This document shows positions 47,431-55,558 of a DNA stretch of 64,000 bases, piece by piece. Both the position numbers and the translations under genes were made by a program. The stretch is from contig CAMZEA010000002.1 in the NCBI GenBank assembly GCA_947305655.1, forward strand, positions 1 through 64,000, read 5' to 3'. The stretch's first letter is position 1. Each line of letters begins with the position of its first letter. The stretch is from an uncultured Candidatus Saccharibacteria bacterium. Its GTDB lineage: Bacteria > Patescibacteriota > Saccharimonadia > Saccharimonadales > Saccharimonadaceae. The notes under the pieces are model-generated. The model searched no databases. It saw only the letters and a program-made list of their open reading frames with translations, and was not told where the DNA came from.

Positions 47431-48849
47431 ATGAGCGAATATAAGATTACAATCGGAATTGAATGCCACGTCCAGCTCAATACGAAGACGAAATTATTCA
47501 GTGGCGTAGACAATGATGCGGTCGACAAGGAGCCAAACTCCTGCGTTAGCCCAATCGATTATGCCCTTCCTGGCATGTTGCCAGTACTCAACAAGGCGGC
47601 CGTCGAAAAAGCCGTTCGCGCCGGTCTCGCAATGAATTGTAAGATTAATCTTCTCAGCCGCTTTGACCGCAAGCACTACTACTATCCAGATTTGCCAAAG
47701 GGCTATCAGATTTCTCAGATGTATCAGCCAATTATTGGCGCTGGCGTCATTCATCTTCCAGACGGCAGTGACGTTCATATTGAGCACGCGCACCTCGAAG
47801 AGGATGCTGGCAAACTCAGCCACTTCGGCAGCTATTCCCTCGTTGACTTGAACCGCGCCGGTACGCCACTCATCGAGATTGTTTCGATGCCAGACATCCA
47901 TTCCGCCGCGCAAGCTCGCGCTTACTGCGAAGAGCTTCATCGCCTCATGATGTACGCTGACGTCACGAACGGTGATCTCTACCAAGGCAACATGCGCTTC
48001 GATGTAAACATTTCGATTTCCAATACCGATAAGCTCGGCACTCGTGCAGAGATCAAGAACCTCAACTCCTTCCGTAGCGTCGAACGTGCGGTTGAGTATG
48101 AATACAAGCGTCAGAAAGCATTGCTCGAAAAGGGTGAAAAGGTGGTTCAGGAAACCCGCGGTTGGAACGACGCAACTGGTAAGACCACTTCTCAGCGTAG
48201 CAAGGAAGAGGCACAGGATTACCGCTACATGCCAGAACCAGATGTCCCGCCAATCGTACTCGAGCAGAGTTATGTCGATAAGGTTGCGACCGAGATGCCA
48301 CTAATGCCAGCAGATTACCGCGGCAAGTTTAGCGTGCTCAATCTTGACGATAGCGCCGTTGAAGCAATCATTAATTATCCTGTTCTTGCAAAGCGCCTCG
48401 CCGAAGTCTGCGAAAAAGACGTGAAGCTTGCGCCTAGAGTTGCCAACTGGTTCGCCAGTGTTTTGCTCGCTGAAGAAAACCTTGATAAGGATTTTTCGCT
48501 TGCAACTGGCGCCGAACTTACTGAGCTTTCCGAGATGGTCGAGAAGAAAGAACTCTCCTCTACCGCGGCGAAGGAAGTTCTTCTTGAGATGTACGACCAT
48601 AAGAATACGTCAAAGACCCCGCATCAGCTCGCAAAGGAGATGAACCTTCTCCAGGAGAATGACACCGATGCGCTGTCGGCGATTATTGATGAAGTTTTAG
48701 CAATGCCAGAATGCGCCAAGGCGGCGGAAGACGTCAAGAATGGCGAGATGAAGGCAATTGGATTCCTCGTTGGGCAAGTCATGAAGAAGTCGCAAGGAAA
48801 GGCAAACCCAGCTAGCGTTAACGAGTTAATTAGAAGTAAGCTATCATAA
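47431..48849 (+). CDS. gatB: Asp-tRNA(Asn)/Glu-tRNA(Gln) amidotransferase subunit B
   Basis: IGIECHVQLNTKTKLFS; RFDRKHYYYPDLPKGYQISQ; YRYMPEPDVPPI. Confidence 0.97.
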   Translation: MSEYKITIGIECHVQLNTKTKLFSGVDNDAVDKEPNSCVSPIDYALPGMLPVLNKAAVEKAVRAGLAMNCKINLLSRFDRKHYYYPDLPKGYQISQMYQPIIGAGVIHLPDGSDVHIEHAHLEEDAGKLSHFGSYSLVDLNRAGTPLIEIVSMPDIHSAAQARAYCEELHRLMMYADVTNGDLYQGNMRFDVNISISNTDKLGTRAEIKNLNSFRSVERAVEYEYKRQKALLEKGEKVVQETRGWNDATGKTTSQRSKEEAQDYRYMPEPDVPPIVLEQSYVDKVATEMPLMPADYRGKFSVLNLDDSAVEAIINYPVLAKRLAEVCEKDVKLAPRVANWFASVLLAEENLDKDFSLATGAELTELSEMVEKKELSSTAAKEVLLEMYDHKNTSKTPHQLAKEMNLLQENDTDALSAIIDEVLAMPECAKAAEDVKNGEMKAIGFLVGQVMKKSQGKANPASVNELIRSKLS

Positions 48850-48858
48850 AGGAGAAAT

Positions 48859-49707
48859 ATGGCATACAAAAAAGCAACTAAAGCAGTGATTACCGACGCC
48901 GGTTTCGCTAGTCGCTTCCTACCAATTACCAAAACAATTCCAAAGGCGATGTTGCCACTTGGCCCAAAGCCAATCATGCAGTACGTCGTCGAGGAATGTG
49001 TCGCTGGCGGCATCAAGGACATCATCATCGTCTCGACGCCAGAAGGCAAGCATATTTATGAGGACTACTTCAGCAACCCTTGCGAGAAGATTTACAAGCA
49101 GCTCGCTTCTCAGGGTAAACTTGATCGTTTCGAATCGGTTCGTAACGTACTCGAGATTGCAAACATCAAGGTAATTGAGCAGGACCAGAGCTTGCCGTAC
49201 GGCAATGGCAGCCCAATTGCGAGCGCAAAGCCTTATCTCAATGACGACGAGGCTTTCCTTGCTCTCTATAGCGATGACCTCATCTTCGGCCAAGGCGACG
49301 TTTCCACTCTCATGGCCGCTCATGAAGAATATCCAGACGCAAAGGCGATTATTACCGCACAGGAAATGCCGCAGGAAGTCTGGAGCAAGTATGGCATGAT
49401 TGCACTCAAGGACGAAAAGAAGATGACGCTCAGCCATATCGTCGAAAAGCCAAGCAAACCAGAAGACAGCCCAAGCAACCTCACCTCTTATGGTCGCTAT
49501 CTCCTCACGCCAGAGGTGTTTGCTCATCTCGATCCAAGCCAGACCGGTCTAGACAACGAGCTCTGGACGGTTGATGCGATTACTAAACTCGCCAAGTCCG
49601 GCGACGTCATCGTAACTAAGAGCAAAGGAGAATGGTTGACCACAGGCGATCCAAAGAACTATTTCGCAGCTTACAAAAAATTTGAAGAAATGGAAGGTAA
49701 GAAATAA
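48859..49707 (+). CDS. galU: UTP-glucose-1-phosphate uridylyltransferase
   Basis: KAVITDAGFASRFLPITKTIPKAMLPLGPKPIMQYVVEECVAGGIKDIIIV. Confidence 0.93.
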   Translation: MAYKKATKAVITDAGFASRFLPITKTIPKAMLPLGPKPIMQYVVEECVAGGIKDIIIVSTPEGKHIYEDYFSNPCEKIYKQLASQGKLDRFESVRNVLEIANIKVIEQDQSLPYGNGSPIASAKPYLNDDEAFLALYSDDLIFGQGDVSTLMAAHEEYPDAKAIITAQEMPQEVWSKYGMIALKDEKKMTLSHIVEKPSKPEDSPSNLTSYGRYLLTPEVFAHLDPSQTGLDNELWTVDAITKLAKSGDVIVTKSKGEWLTTGDPKNYFAAYKKFEEMEGKK

Positions 49708-49979
49708 TGGAAACACCAGCTTGGATTTTGGTATTTATTCTTTCGGGGACGCTATTCCTGTTCCTACTCATTGGCATCATTTTGCTAGTGAAGCTTATTG
49801 GCGTGACGAAAGAAGCGAAGAAAATTATCGTGCAGGGTCAGAATATCGCAGAGAAAGCTGACGATATTGTCGACAATGTACGAGACATGACGACGATCGG
49901 TGGGCTAGTTAAACATTTCACCGAGAACTACATAAACAAGTCTGAAAAGAAAAAGAAAGCCAAAAAGGAGGATAAATAA
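49707..49979 (+). CDS. Small single-TM protein
   Basis: 90 aa, N-terminal TM, between galU and a YtxH-like ORF. Confidence 0.6.
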   Translation: METPAWILVFILSGTLFLFLLIGIILLVKLIGVTKEAKKIIVQGQNIAEKADDIVDNVRDMTTIGGLVKHFTENYINKSEKKKKAKKEDK

Positions 49980-50231
49980 ATGGCAGACAAGAAAAAAGCA
50001 GCAAAAAAGAGCGAGAAGAAAAGCAGCGGCGCTGGCAAATTCTTCTTGGGTGCAGCGCTCGGCGCAATCGGCGGAGCAATCGCCGGCATCCTAACCGCCC
50101 CAAAGTCCGGTAAGGAAACCCGCAAGGACATCGCTGAAGGTAGCAAGAAAGTTGCAAAGAAAGCAAAAGCAACCGTCAAGAAGGCTACTTCCGGCAAGAA
50201 GCCTGCAGCTAAGAAAACTGCAAAGAAATAG
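49980..50231 (+). CDS. YtxH-like Lys/Ala-rich protein
   Basis: KFFLGAALGAIGGAIAGILTAPKSGKETRKDIAEGSKKV plus basic tail. Confidence 0.75.
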   Translation: MADKKKAAKKSEKKSSGAGKFFLGAALGAIGGAIAGILTAPKSGKETRKDIAEGSKKVAKKAKATVKKATSGKKPAAKKTAKK

Positions 50232-50238
50232 TTTTGCT

Positions 50239-50270
50239 ATAAAAAGAAGCCCTTTCGGGGGCTTCTTTTT
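50239..50270. terminator. Intrinsic terminator between convergent genes
   Basis: AAAAAGAAGCCC-TTTCG-GGGGCTTCTTTTT. Confidence 0.8.
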
Positions 50271-50273
50271 GTT

Positions 50274-51155
50274 CTAGCGGAATAATCCTTTTTTCGCGGA
50301 CTTAAACTGCTCGATGAGTTCTTTTTGTTTCTTCGTTAGATTCTTTGGAATCTCGACATTGACCGTAACGATATGTGGGCCACGCTGATCGGAACCAAGG
50401 CGTGGTGCGCCGTGGCCAGAAAGCTTGAAATTGGTGCCCGGCTGAGTACCGGCTGGAACTTTCATACGAATCTTGCCGTCGACGGTCTCAACATCAATCT
50501 CAGTGCCGAGAACGGCGTCGGCCATCGGAATAGTGACTTCGGAAAGGATAAGTTCACCCTCGCGAGTGAGATGCTTGTGGGCGCGAACACGGATCTCGAC
50601 ATAGAGGTCGCCGCGCTGACCATCGGCCGTTGGCGCTGCCCCGCCCTTGCCATTAAGACGAATCGATTGGCCGTCATAGATGCCGGCTGGAATTTTGAGC
50701 TTGACCTGCTGACCTTCGATTGAGATAGTCTTCGTCGTGCCGAAAATTGCATCTTCAAAATCAATCGTAATGCTGGTGCGGAAATCCTGACCACGACGAG
50801 CGCCACGGAAACCGCCACCAAAACCGAAGATACTACCAAGAATATCCTCAAAACCACCAGCGCCACCAAAGTCGAAATTGAAGGACTGGCCATTGAAGCC
50901 GCCGCCGAATGGGTTGCCGCCGCCATCGCCGCCAACACCGGCATGACCGAATTGGTCGTAGCGACTGCGCTTGGTTTTGTCGCTCAAAACCGAGTAGGCC
51001 TCGTTGGCCTCTTTAAACTTCTCTTCAGCTGCCTTGTCGCCAGGGTTTTTGTCAGGATGGTATTTGACGGCGAGCTTACGAAAAGCTTTCTTGATTTCAT
51101 CATCAGATGCGTCTTTTTTGACGCCGAGAACTTCATAATAATCACGTTTGCTCAT
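50274..51155 (-). CDS. dnaJ: DnaJ/CbpA-type chaperone (J domain + G/F region + C-terminal domain, no zinc finger)
   Basis: [58 protein letters not shown]; no CxxCxGxG repeats. Confidence 0.92.
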   Translation of the reverse strand: MSKRDYYEVLGVKKDASDDEIKKAFRKLAVKYHPDKNPGDKAAEEKFKEANEAYSVLSDKTKRSRYDQFGHAGVGGDGGGNPFGGGFNGQSFNFDFGGAGGFEDILGSIFGFGGGFRGARRGQDFRTSITIDFEDAIFGTTKTISIEGQQVKLKIPAGIYDGQSIRLNGKGGAAPTADGQRGDLYVEIRVRAHKHLTREGELILSEVTIPMADAVLGTEIDVETVDGKIRMKVPAGTQPGTNFKLSGHGAPRLGSDQRGPHIVTVNVEIPKNLTKKQKELIEQFKSAKKGLFR

Positions 51156-51173
51156 ACCTAAAAAGTATAGCAC

Positions 51174-51201
51174 TTAGCACTCTACTAGGCAAGAGTGCTA
51201 A
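51174..51201 (-). promoter_or_regulatory. CIRCE-like HrcA operator upstream of dnaJ
   Basis: TTAGCACTC-N10-GAGTGCTAA inverted repeat just upstream of TATACT and the dnaJ ATG. Confidence 0.75.
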
Positions 51202-52145
51202 TTCATGACCATGATGCCAGCTACGATAAGCACGGAGGCGACGAGATAGCGAACAAGGACGCGCTTAGTCAGTCGCTTGCCATGAATAAATTTTGGGAAG
51301 ATTTTCCCGAGGAAAACCGTAAAGAAGAATGAGGCAAATAGGTTCGTGACCTTGCTCACGACCGTCATCATCGCGACGACCGGAACGAGGAGAAGACCAT
51401 ACTTGAACAGTAGCTCGGCGAGGAGGAATGAAAGATTATCGGCAATAAGCCCGAGACAATTTCGATTGTGTTTTTTGCTCGTTAAAAATACCGATTTGAT
51501 TGCTTTGCGCCATTTGTGAAAACAGATGAATAATACTATGACGGTGACGGCCGAGCCAAGCGAGAAGAAAAAGAAACTTTGCGCGAATAGCGTAGTATCT
51601 GCGAGGATGCCGCGCGCAAAATAGACGAAGACAATATCCGAGAGGACCGAAAAGAATGCGGCAGTGAGAGTAAGGCGAATCACTTTGAAGTCTGGATTCG
51701 TGCGCTCTTTTTTCGTCGCGCTCCCCGTCACTACGGTTGCAATGGCCGCCATGATAAAGAGGAAGCCAAGGCCCTGAGTGACAGTAATTGTTTCGCTGAG
51801 CACCATGACACCGAGGCCGAGCGAAATTAACGGACTAAGCTGGCTGAAAATAACGACATCCGCCGCATCCCCTTCTTGGAGGGCTTTGAATGAAAATACT
51901 GAACCGACCACGTTAATCGCGCCGGCAAGCACAAAGCCTAATGCTGTCGCGAGCGGCAAGAAAAATACAATGCGCCCAAAAATCGCATACATTAGAACCA
52001 TACTGAGAATAAAACATGGGAGACGGGCAATAATCAGGGCGCCAGCGCGGTTTTTCGGGAATGCCGTATCTACCAAAAAATTCTCAATGTAACTACCACT
52101 GGTATAGAATAACTGCGCAAAAATAGGAAAGATTGCCCACAACAT
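51198..52145 (-). CDS. EamA/DMT-type membrane transporter
   Basis: 10-TM pattern with internal repeat; SVFSFKALQEGDAADVVIFSQLSPLISLGLGVMVLSETIT. Confidence 0.78.
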   Translation of the reverse strand: MLWAIFPIFAQLFYTSGSYIENFLVDTAFPKNRAGALIIARLPCFILSMVLMYAIFGRIVFFLPLATALGFVLAGAINVVGSVFSFKALQEGDAADVVIFSQLSPLISLGLGVMVLSETITVTQGLGFLFIMAAIATVVTGSATKKERTNPDFKVIRLTLTAAFFSVLSDIVFVYFARGILADTTLFAQSFFFFSLGSAVTVIVLFICFHKWRKAIKSVFLTSKKHNRNCLGLIADNLSFLLAELLFKYGLLLVPVVAMMTVVSKVTNLFASFFFTVFLGKIFPKFIHGKRLTKRVLVRYLVASVLIVAGIMVMN

Positions 52146-52162
52146 ACTATCATTATACCCTA

Positions 52163-52891
52163 TTAGCTGTCTTGGCGCTTAGCAACAGCGCTCGAGGAGC
52201 CGTCACCGTCAAAGTCGTCTTTGATTTCGCGGTTGAAAAGAATGGAAATCAGAGTTCCCAACTCCGCATAACCGAGAAGTTTTTCTTTCTCGTCAATAAT
52301 CAATACGTAGTCCGTCCGGTTGCGTAAGAAAACGGCGAGAAGCTGCTCGAGCGAATAGTCGTAGCGCGCGAAGGCAACGCCGGTTTCCATGAGCTTCGAA
52401 ACTGGCTCGGTCTTGCCGATGTGGAGAAGGTCAAGTTTGTCAGTACGAAGCAGGCCACAAACTTTGTCGTTACGGTTGAGGACTGGAAAAACAGTGTCAC
52501 CGGTCTTGTAGAGTTTGTCGAGTGTCAGCGGGCCGAGATTGTCTTTTTCGTTCAGGAACGTAATGTCGTCTTTCGGCATCATGATGAGCGAGGCCTTACG
52601 CGACTTGAAAGACATGGCGCCAGAAATCAGGTTGCGATCGCGGATGCTGAGCGCCTCGGTCGGCGTGCGGCGAATTATTTCCACGAGGTCCTTTTCAGAC
52701 TCGGGCGTGTAGTTTTTATGCTCTTCCTTGATGGCGTTTTTTAACTTTTTGTCATACTCAGACTCAAGTTTTGCCTGGGCCGCTTCACGAGCAGCCTTGC
52801 CCTTCGCAATTGGGACGGCGCGGAAACGGTCGAAGTGACGGTCGAAAAAACCGACAAGTTTGGTCATTAACTTTTTCAGAAATGACTTCAT
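52163..52891 (-). CDS. CBS-domain protein
   Basis: MPKDDITFLNEKDNLGPLTLDKLYKTGDTVFPVLNRNDKVCGLLRTDKLDLLHIG...DYVLIIDEKEKLLGYAELGTLI. Confidence 0.8.
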   Translation of the reverse strand: MKSFLKKLMTKLVGFFDRHFDRFRAVPIAKGKAAREAAQAKLESEYDKKLKNAIKEEHKNYTPESEKDLVEIIRRTPTEALSIRDRNLISGAMSFKSRKASLIMMPKDDITFLNEKDNLGPLTLDKLYKTGDTVFPVLNRNDKVCGLLRTDKLDLLHIGKTEPVSKLMETGVAFARYDYSLEQLLAVFLRNRTDYVLIIDEKEKLLGYAELGTLISILFNREIKDDFDGDGSSSAVAKRQDS

Positions 52892-52898
52892 GCTTTCA

Positions 52899-53648
52899 TT
52901 ATATCAGAAAGTCTGAAATTGCCTTGACGACGGCCTCTGGGTTTTCGTAGTTAATAAGATGCCCCACGTTCTCGACCTTCATGAATTTTGCGCCATTTTT
53001 CTTTGCGCGCTCCTCGGCAAGATTGGCCGAAGTAAGACGGTCTTTGGCGCCCATAATATAGAGGATGTCCATTTGCTTTACTGGCACAGTCTGCTCCTTC
53101 ATGGAAATCTTGATGTCTTCGATGAGACCGTTGCCGCTATTGACGTTGCCGGAGTATTTGTAGTGCATTTCATCGATTTTCTTGCTCTGCTTTTTGTCGG
53201 CAGTTAGATAGTGCGAGATGCAGAACGAGGCGAGCTTGCTACGCATAAGACCGAGGCGTGGGCGTGGCGGCAAAAGATGAAGGCCAAAATTAGTGAGCGC
53301 ACAGCGAACATTGCTAGACTTCTGCTTGAAGTCAGAGCGGAAAATCGGGGAGATGAAGACGGCCTTTGGCTGAGTCTCGTCGACATGATTAGAAAGATAG
53401 TGCGAGGCGATAATTGAGCCCATGGAATGCGCCACAATGAATGGCTTTTGCTTCTCATTTTTAACGAGTTTATGAATCCACTCTGAATAAGACTCAAGTG
53501 TTTTCTTGGTGAGACTATCTGCCGTGCCATAACCTGGCAAATCCGGATTTACAACATCAAAGCCCTTCTTTTCGAGCATCTCGGCGACTTCTTGGAGCCC
53601 ATGATGGTCGCCGCGAAGACCGTGGAGTAAAATGATTTTCTTTTTCAT
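52899..53648 (-). CDS. Alpha/beta hydrolase
   Basis: ILLHGLRGDHHGLQEVAEML...FIVAHSMGSIIASHYL...VGHLINYENPEAV. Confidence 0.88.
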   Translation of the reverse strand: MKKKIILLHGLRGDHHGLQEVAEMLEKKGFDVVNPDLPGYGTADSLTKKTLESYSEWIHKLVKNEKQKPFIVAHSMGSIIASHYLSNHVDETQPKAVFISPIFRSDFKQKSSNVRCALTNFGLHLLPPRPRLGLMRSKLASFCISHYLTADKKQSKKIDEMHYKYSGNVNSGNGLIEDIKISMKEQTVPVKQMDILYIMGAKDRLTSANLAEERAKKNGAKFMKVENVGHLINYENPEAVVKAISDFLI

Positions 53649-54580
53649 ATTCTAGATATAACCTTTCTCGCCTCGGCGATTGTTTTTGTTTGCATGAGCT
53701 CGGCGCGCAGGTCCGATGCTCCCGGAAAATTATTAATATAAATCTTATAAAAATGCTTCAATGGGTCGTATGGATGGAGGTCGTATTTCTCGTAAAGGTC
53801 GAGGTGGTAGCGCATGAGATCAATTAGCTCCTCGCGAGTGTGCTCTTTCGGCGTTTTTTCGAAACAATACGGGTTTTGGAAGACGCCGCGGCCGATCATG
53901 ATGCCATCAGCGCCCTGCTCCACAAACTTTTGCGCGTCCGCGGCGGACTTGATATCGCCATTAATAATGAGCTTCGTATCTGGAGAAAGCTGGTTTTTTA
54001 GCGCGACAATTTCCGGAATGAGTTCGTAGTGCGCGTCGACTTTGGACATTTCTTTCTTCGTGCGGAGATGAACCGTGAGGGCGGCCGGGTGCTCCTCGAG
54101 GAGATTCGCAAGCCAAGCCTTCCATTCGTCAGTTCTTGTATAGCCGAGGCGGGTTTTGACGGATACGGTGATGCCCTCGACGGACTGGGCTACCCTTAAG
54201 ATTTCCTTCGCGAGTTCCGGAGTGCGAATGAGGCCAGAGCCACCGCCAGTCGCCACAACGTGGCGCTCTGGGCAGCCCATATTAATATCTACGGCCTGGA
54301 AGCCGAGATTTTTGACCGCCTCAACAGTTTCCTTGAACATTTCTGGATTTTTACCCCAGATTTGGGCGACAATTGGCTGCTCGGACGGCTCAAATTTTAG
54401 GCGTTCGAGCGCATTCGGGCGGCCTTTTTCGCTCGAGTAGCTATTGACATTCGTAAACTCCGTAAAAAAGATATCCGGGCGGGCGGCTCGGGCGATCACT
54501 TGGCGAAAGGCGATATCTGTTACGCCCTCCATTGGAGCGAGGCAGGTGAAGCCTTTTTCGAACTGAGACCAGAAATTCAT
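53645..54580 (-). CDS. dus: tRNA-dihydrouridine synthase
   Basis: LAPMEGVTDIAFRQVI; VDINMGCPERHVVATGGGSGLI; SVKTRLGY; INGDIKSAADAQKFVEQGADGIMIGRGVFQNPYCF. Confidence 0.94.
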   Translation of the reverse strand: MNFWSQFEKGFTCLAPMEGVTDIAFRQVIARAARPDIFFTEFTNVNSYSSEKGRPNALERLKFEPSEQPIVAQIWGKNPEMFKETVEAVKNLGFQAVDINMGCPERHVVATGGGSGLIRTPELAKEILRVAQSVEGITVSVKTRLGYTRTDEWKAWLANLLEEHPAALTVHLRTKKEMSKVDAHYELIPEIVALKNQLSPDTKLIINGDIKSAADAQKFVEQGADGIMIGRGVFQNPYCFEKTPKEHTREELIDLMRYHLDLYEKYDLHPYDPLKHFYKIYINNFPGASDLRAELMQTKTIAEARKVISRI

Positions 54581-54600
54581 CAGAATAATTATATAATAAG

Positions 54601-54629
54601 TTGACTTTTTACGCTATCTGTGGTATAAT
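54601..54629 (+). promoter_or_regulatory. Sigma70-type promoter of lipoprotein gene
   Basis: TTGACT-N17-TATAAT; about 100-nt 5' UTR follows. Confidence 0.75.
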
Positions 54630-54736
54630 CAAGCTATACATTACTTGCACCTTAACGTTTAACTACTTATAATTATCGTTTTGGTGTTTTTGATTTTTCT
54701 TCAACAAAAAAAATAAAACAAAGGGGGGTAAAGACC

Positions 54737-55510
54737 ATGAAGAGAAATTTACGAATGATATCCATGATGGTGGTCTTAGCACTCGTTGCTGGCCTCCTCG
54801 CTGGATGCACAGAGCCTACAGGCTCATCAGTAAGCGACAATCGTGAGACAACAGCGACTGGCGAGACAATGTCTGGCGTCAATCCCGATGTCTCCGAGCC
54901 TAACCAGAGCATCGCATCAGATGCCTTGGTAACGGATCCGACAACGGAATCAACAACTGAAACAACGGCACAGAACGGTAATAGCTATACTCTGTATGGC
55001 AAGACGTTCAATCTCTCCGTTCACCTCGAAGATTATTACTACGAGATGGAAGGCAGCGATTACACATACTTCAACCTTGAGGAGTTTATGGGCCATTATG
55101 GCTTAGTAGACAAATCAGGTAGAAAGTTTATGTGCGATCATAATGCTTACGGGGACGGAACTATACTCGTAGAGTTCGACACGCTGAATTCCAGCCAGCA
55201 TAATGAAGCAAGCGGAAATAAAGTCTGCACATATTGCGACTTGCGTTTCCCCTATTCTTCTGGCAGCATATCTGCTATCGCAGGAGGTTCTGCCGGAATC
55301 GACACAACTGGTGGCGTTTTTGAAGTAAATGGGTGCATCTCCGCAAAGGGCAATCCTCTTTCGGCATGGTGCCTAACTTATTCAGAAATCGTCGTATTAG
55401 CTGTTTTGCTTGATTGCTATCAGCAGACGGGCGACACGGCTAGCGCAAAGGCGCAGCTTGGAGAAATCTTCGACATAAAGGCCAGCACGACAGACACGGT
55501 TATAGTATAA
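54737..55510 (+). CDS. Lipoprotein, unknown function
   Basis: MKRNLRMISMMVVLALVAGLLAGC lipobox; Ser/Thr-rich linker; SD AAGGGGGGT. Confidence 0.75.
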   Translation: MKRNLRMISMMVVLALVAGLLAGCTEPTGSSVSDNRETTATGETMSGVNPDVSEPNQSIASDALVTDPTTESTTETTAQNGNSYTLYGKTFNLSVHLEDYYYEMEGSDYTYFNLEEFMGHYGLVDKSGRKFMCDHNAYGDGTILVEFDTLNSSQHNEASGNKVCTYCDLRFPYSSGSISAIAGGSAGIDTTGGVFEVNGCISAKGNPLSAWCLTYSEIVVLAVLLDCYQQTGDTASAKAQLGEIFDIKASTTDTVIV

Positions 55511-55520
55511 GTATTAACAA

Positions 55521-55556
55521 AGAATAACCCCTCGCATAAAGCGGGGGTTATTTTTG
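55521..55556. terminator. Intrinsic terminator
   Basis: AATAACCCCTCGCATAAAGCGGGGGTTATTTTT. Confidence 0.75.
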
Positions 55557-55558
55557 TG

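Noticed and set aside
6421-53647. Complete reassignment of UGA (Gly or Trp) as in Gracilibacteria or Mycoplasma
   Set aside because: Several genes end plausibly at TGA, including three ATGA overlaps and a tandem TGA after the LexA-like gene; TGG is the normal Trp codon.
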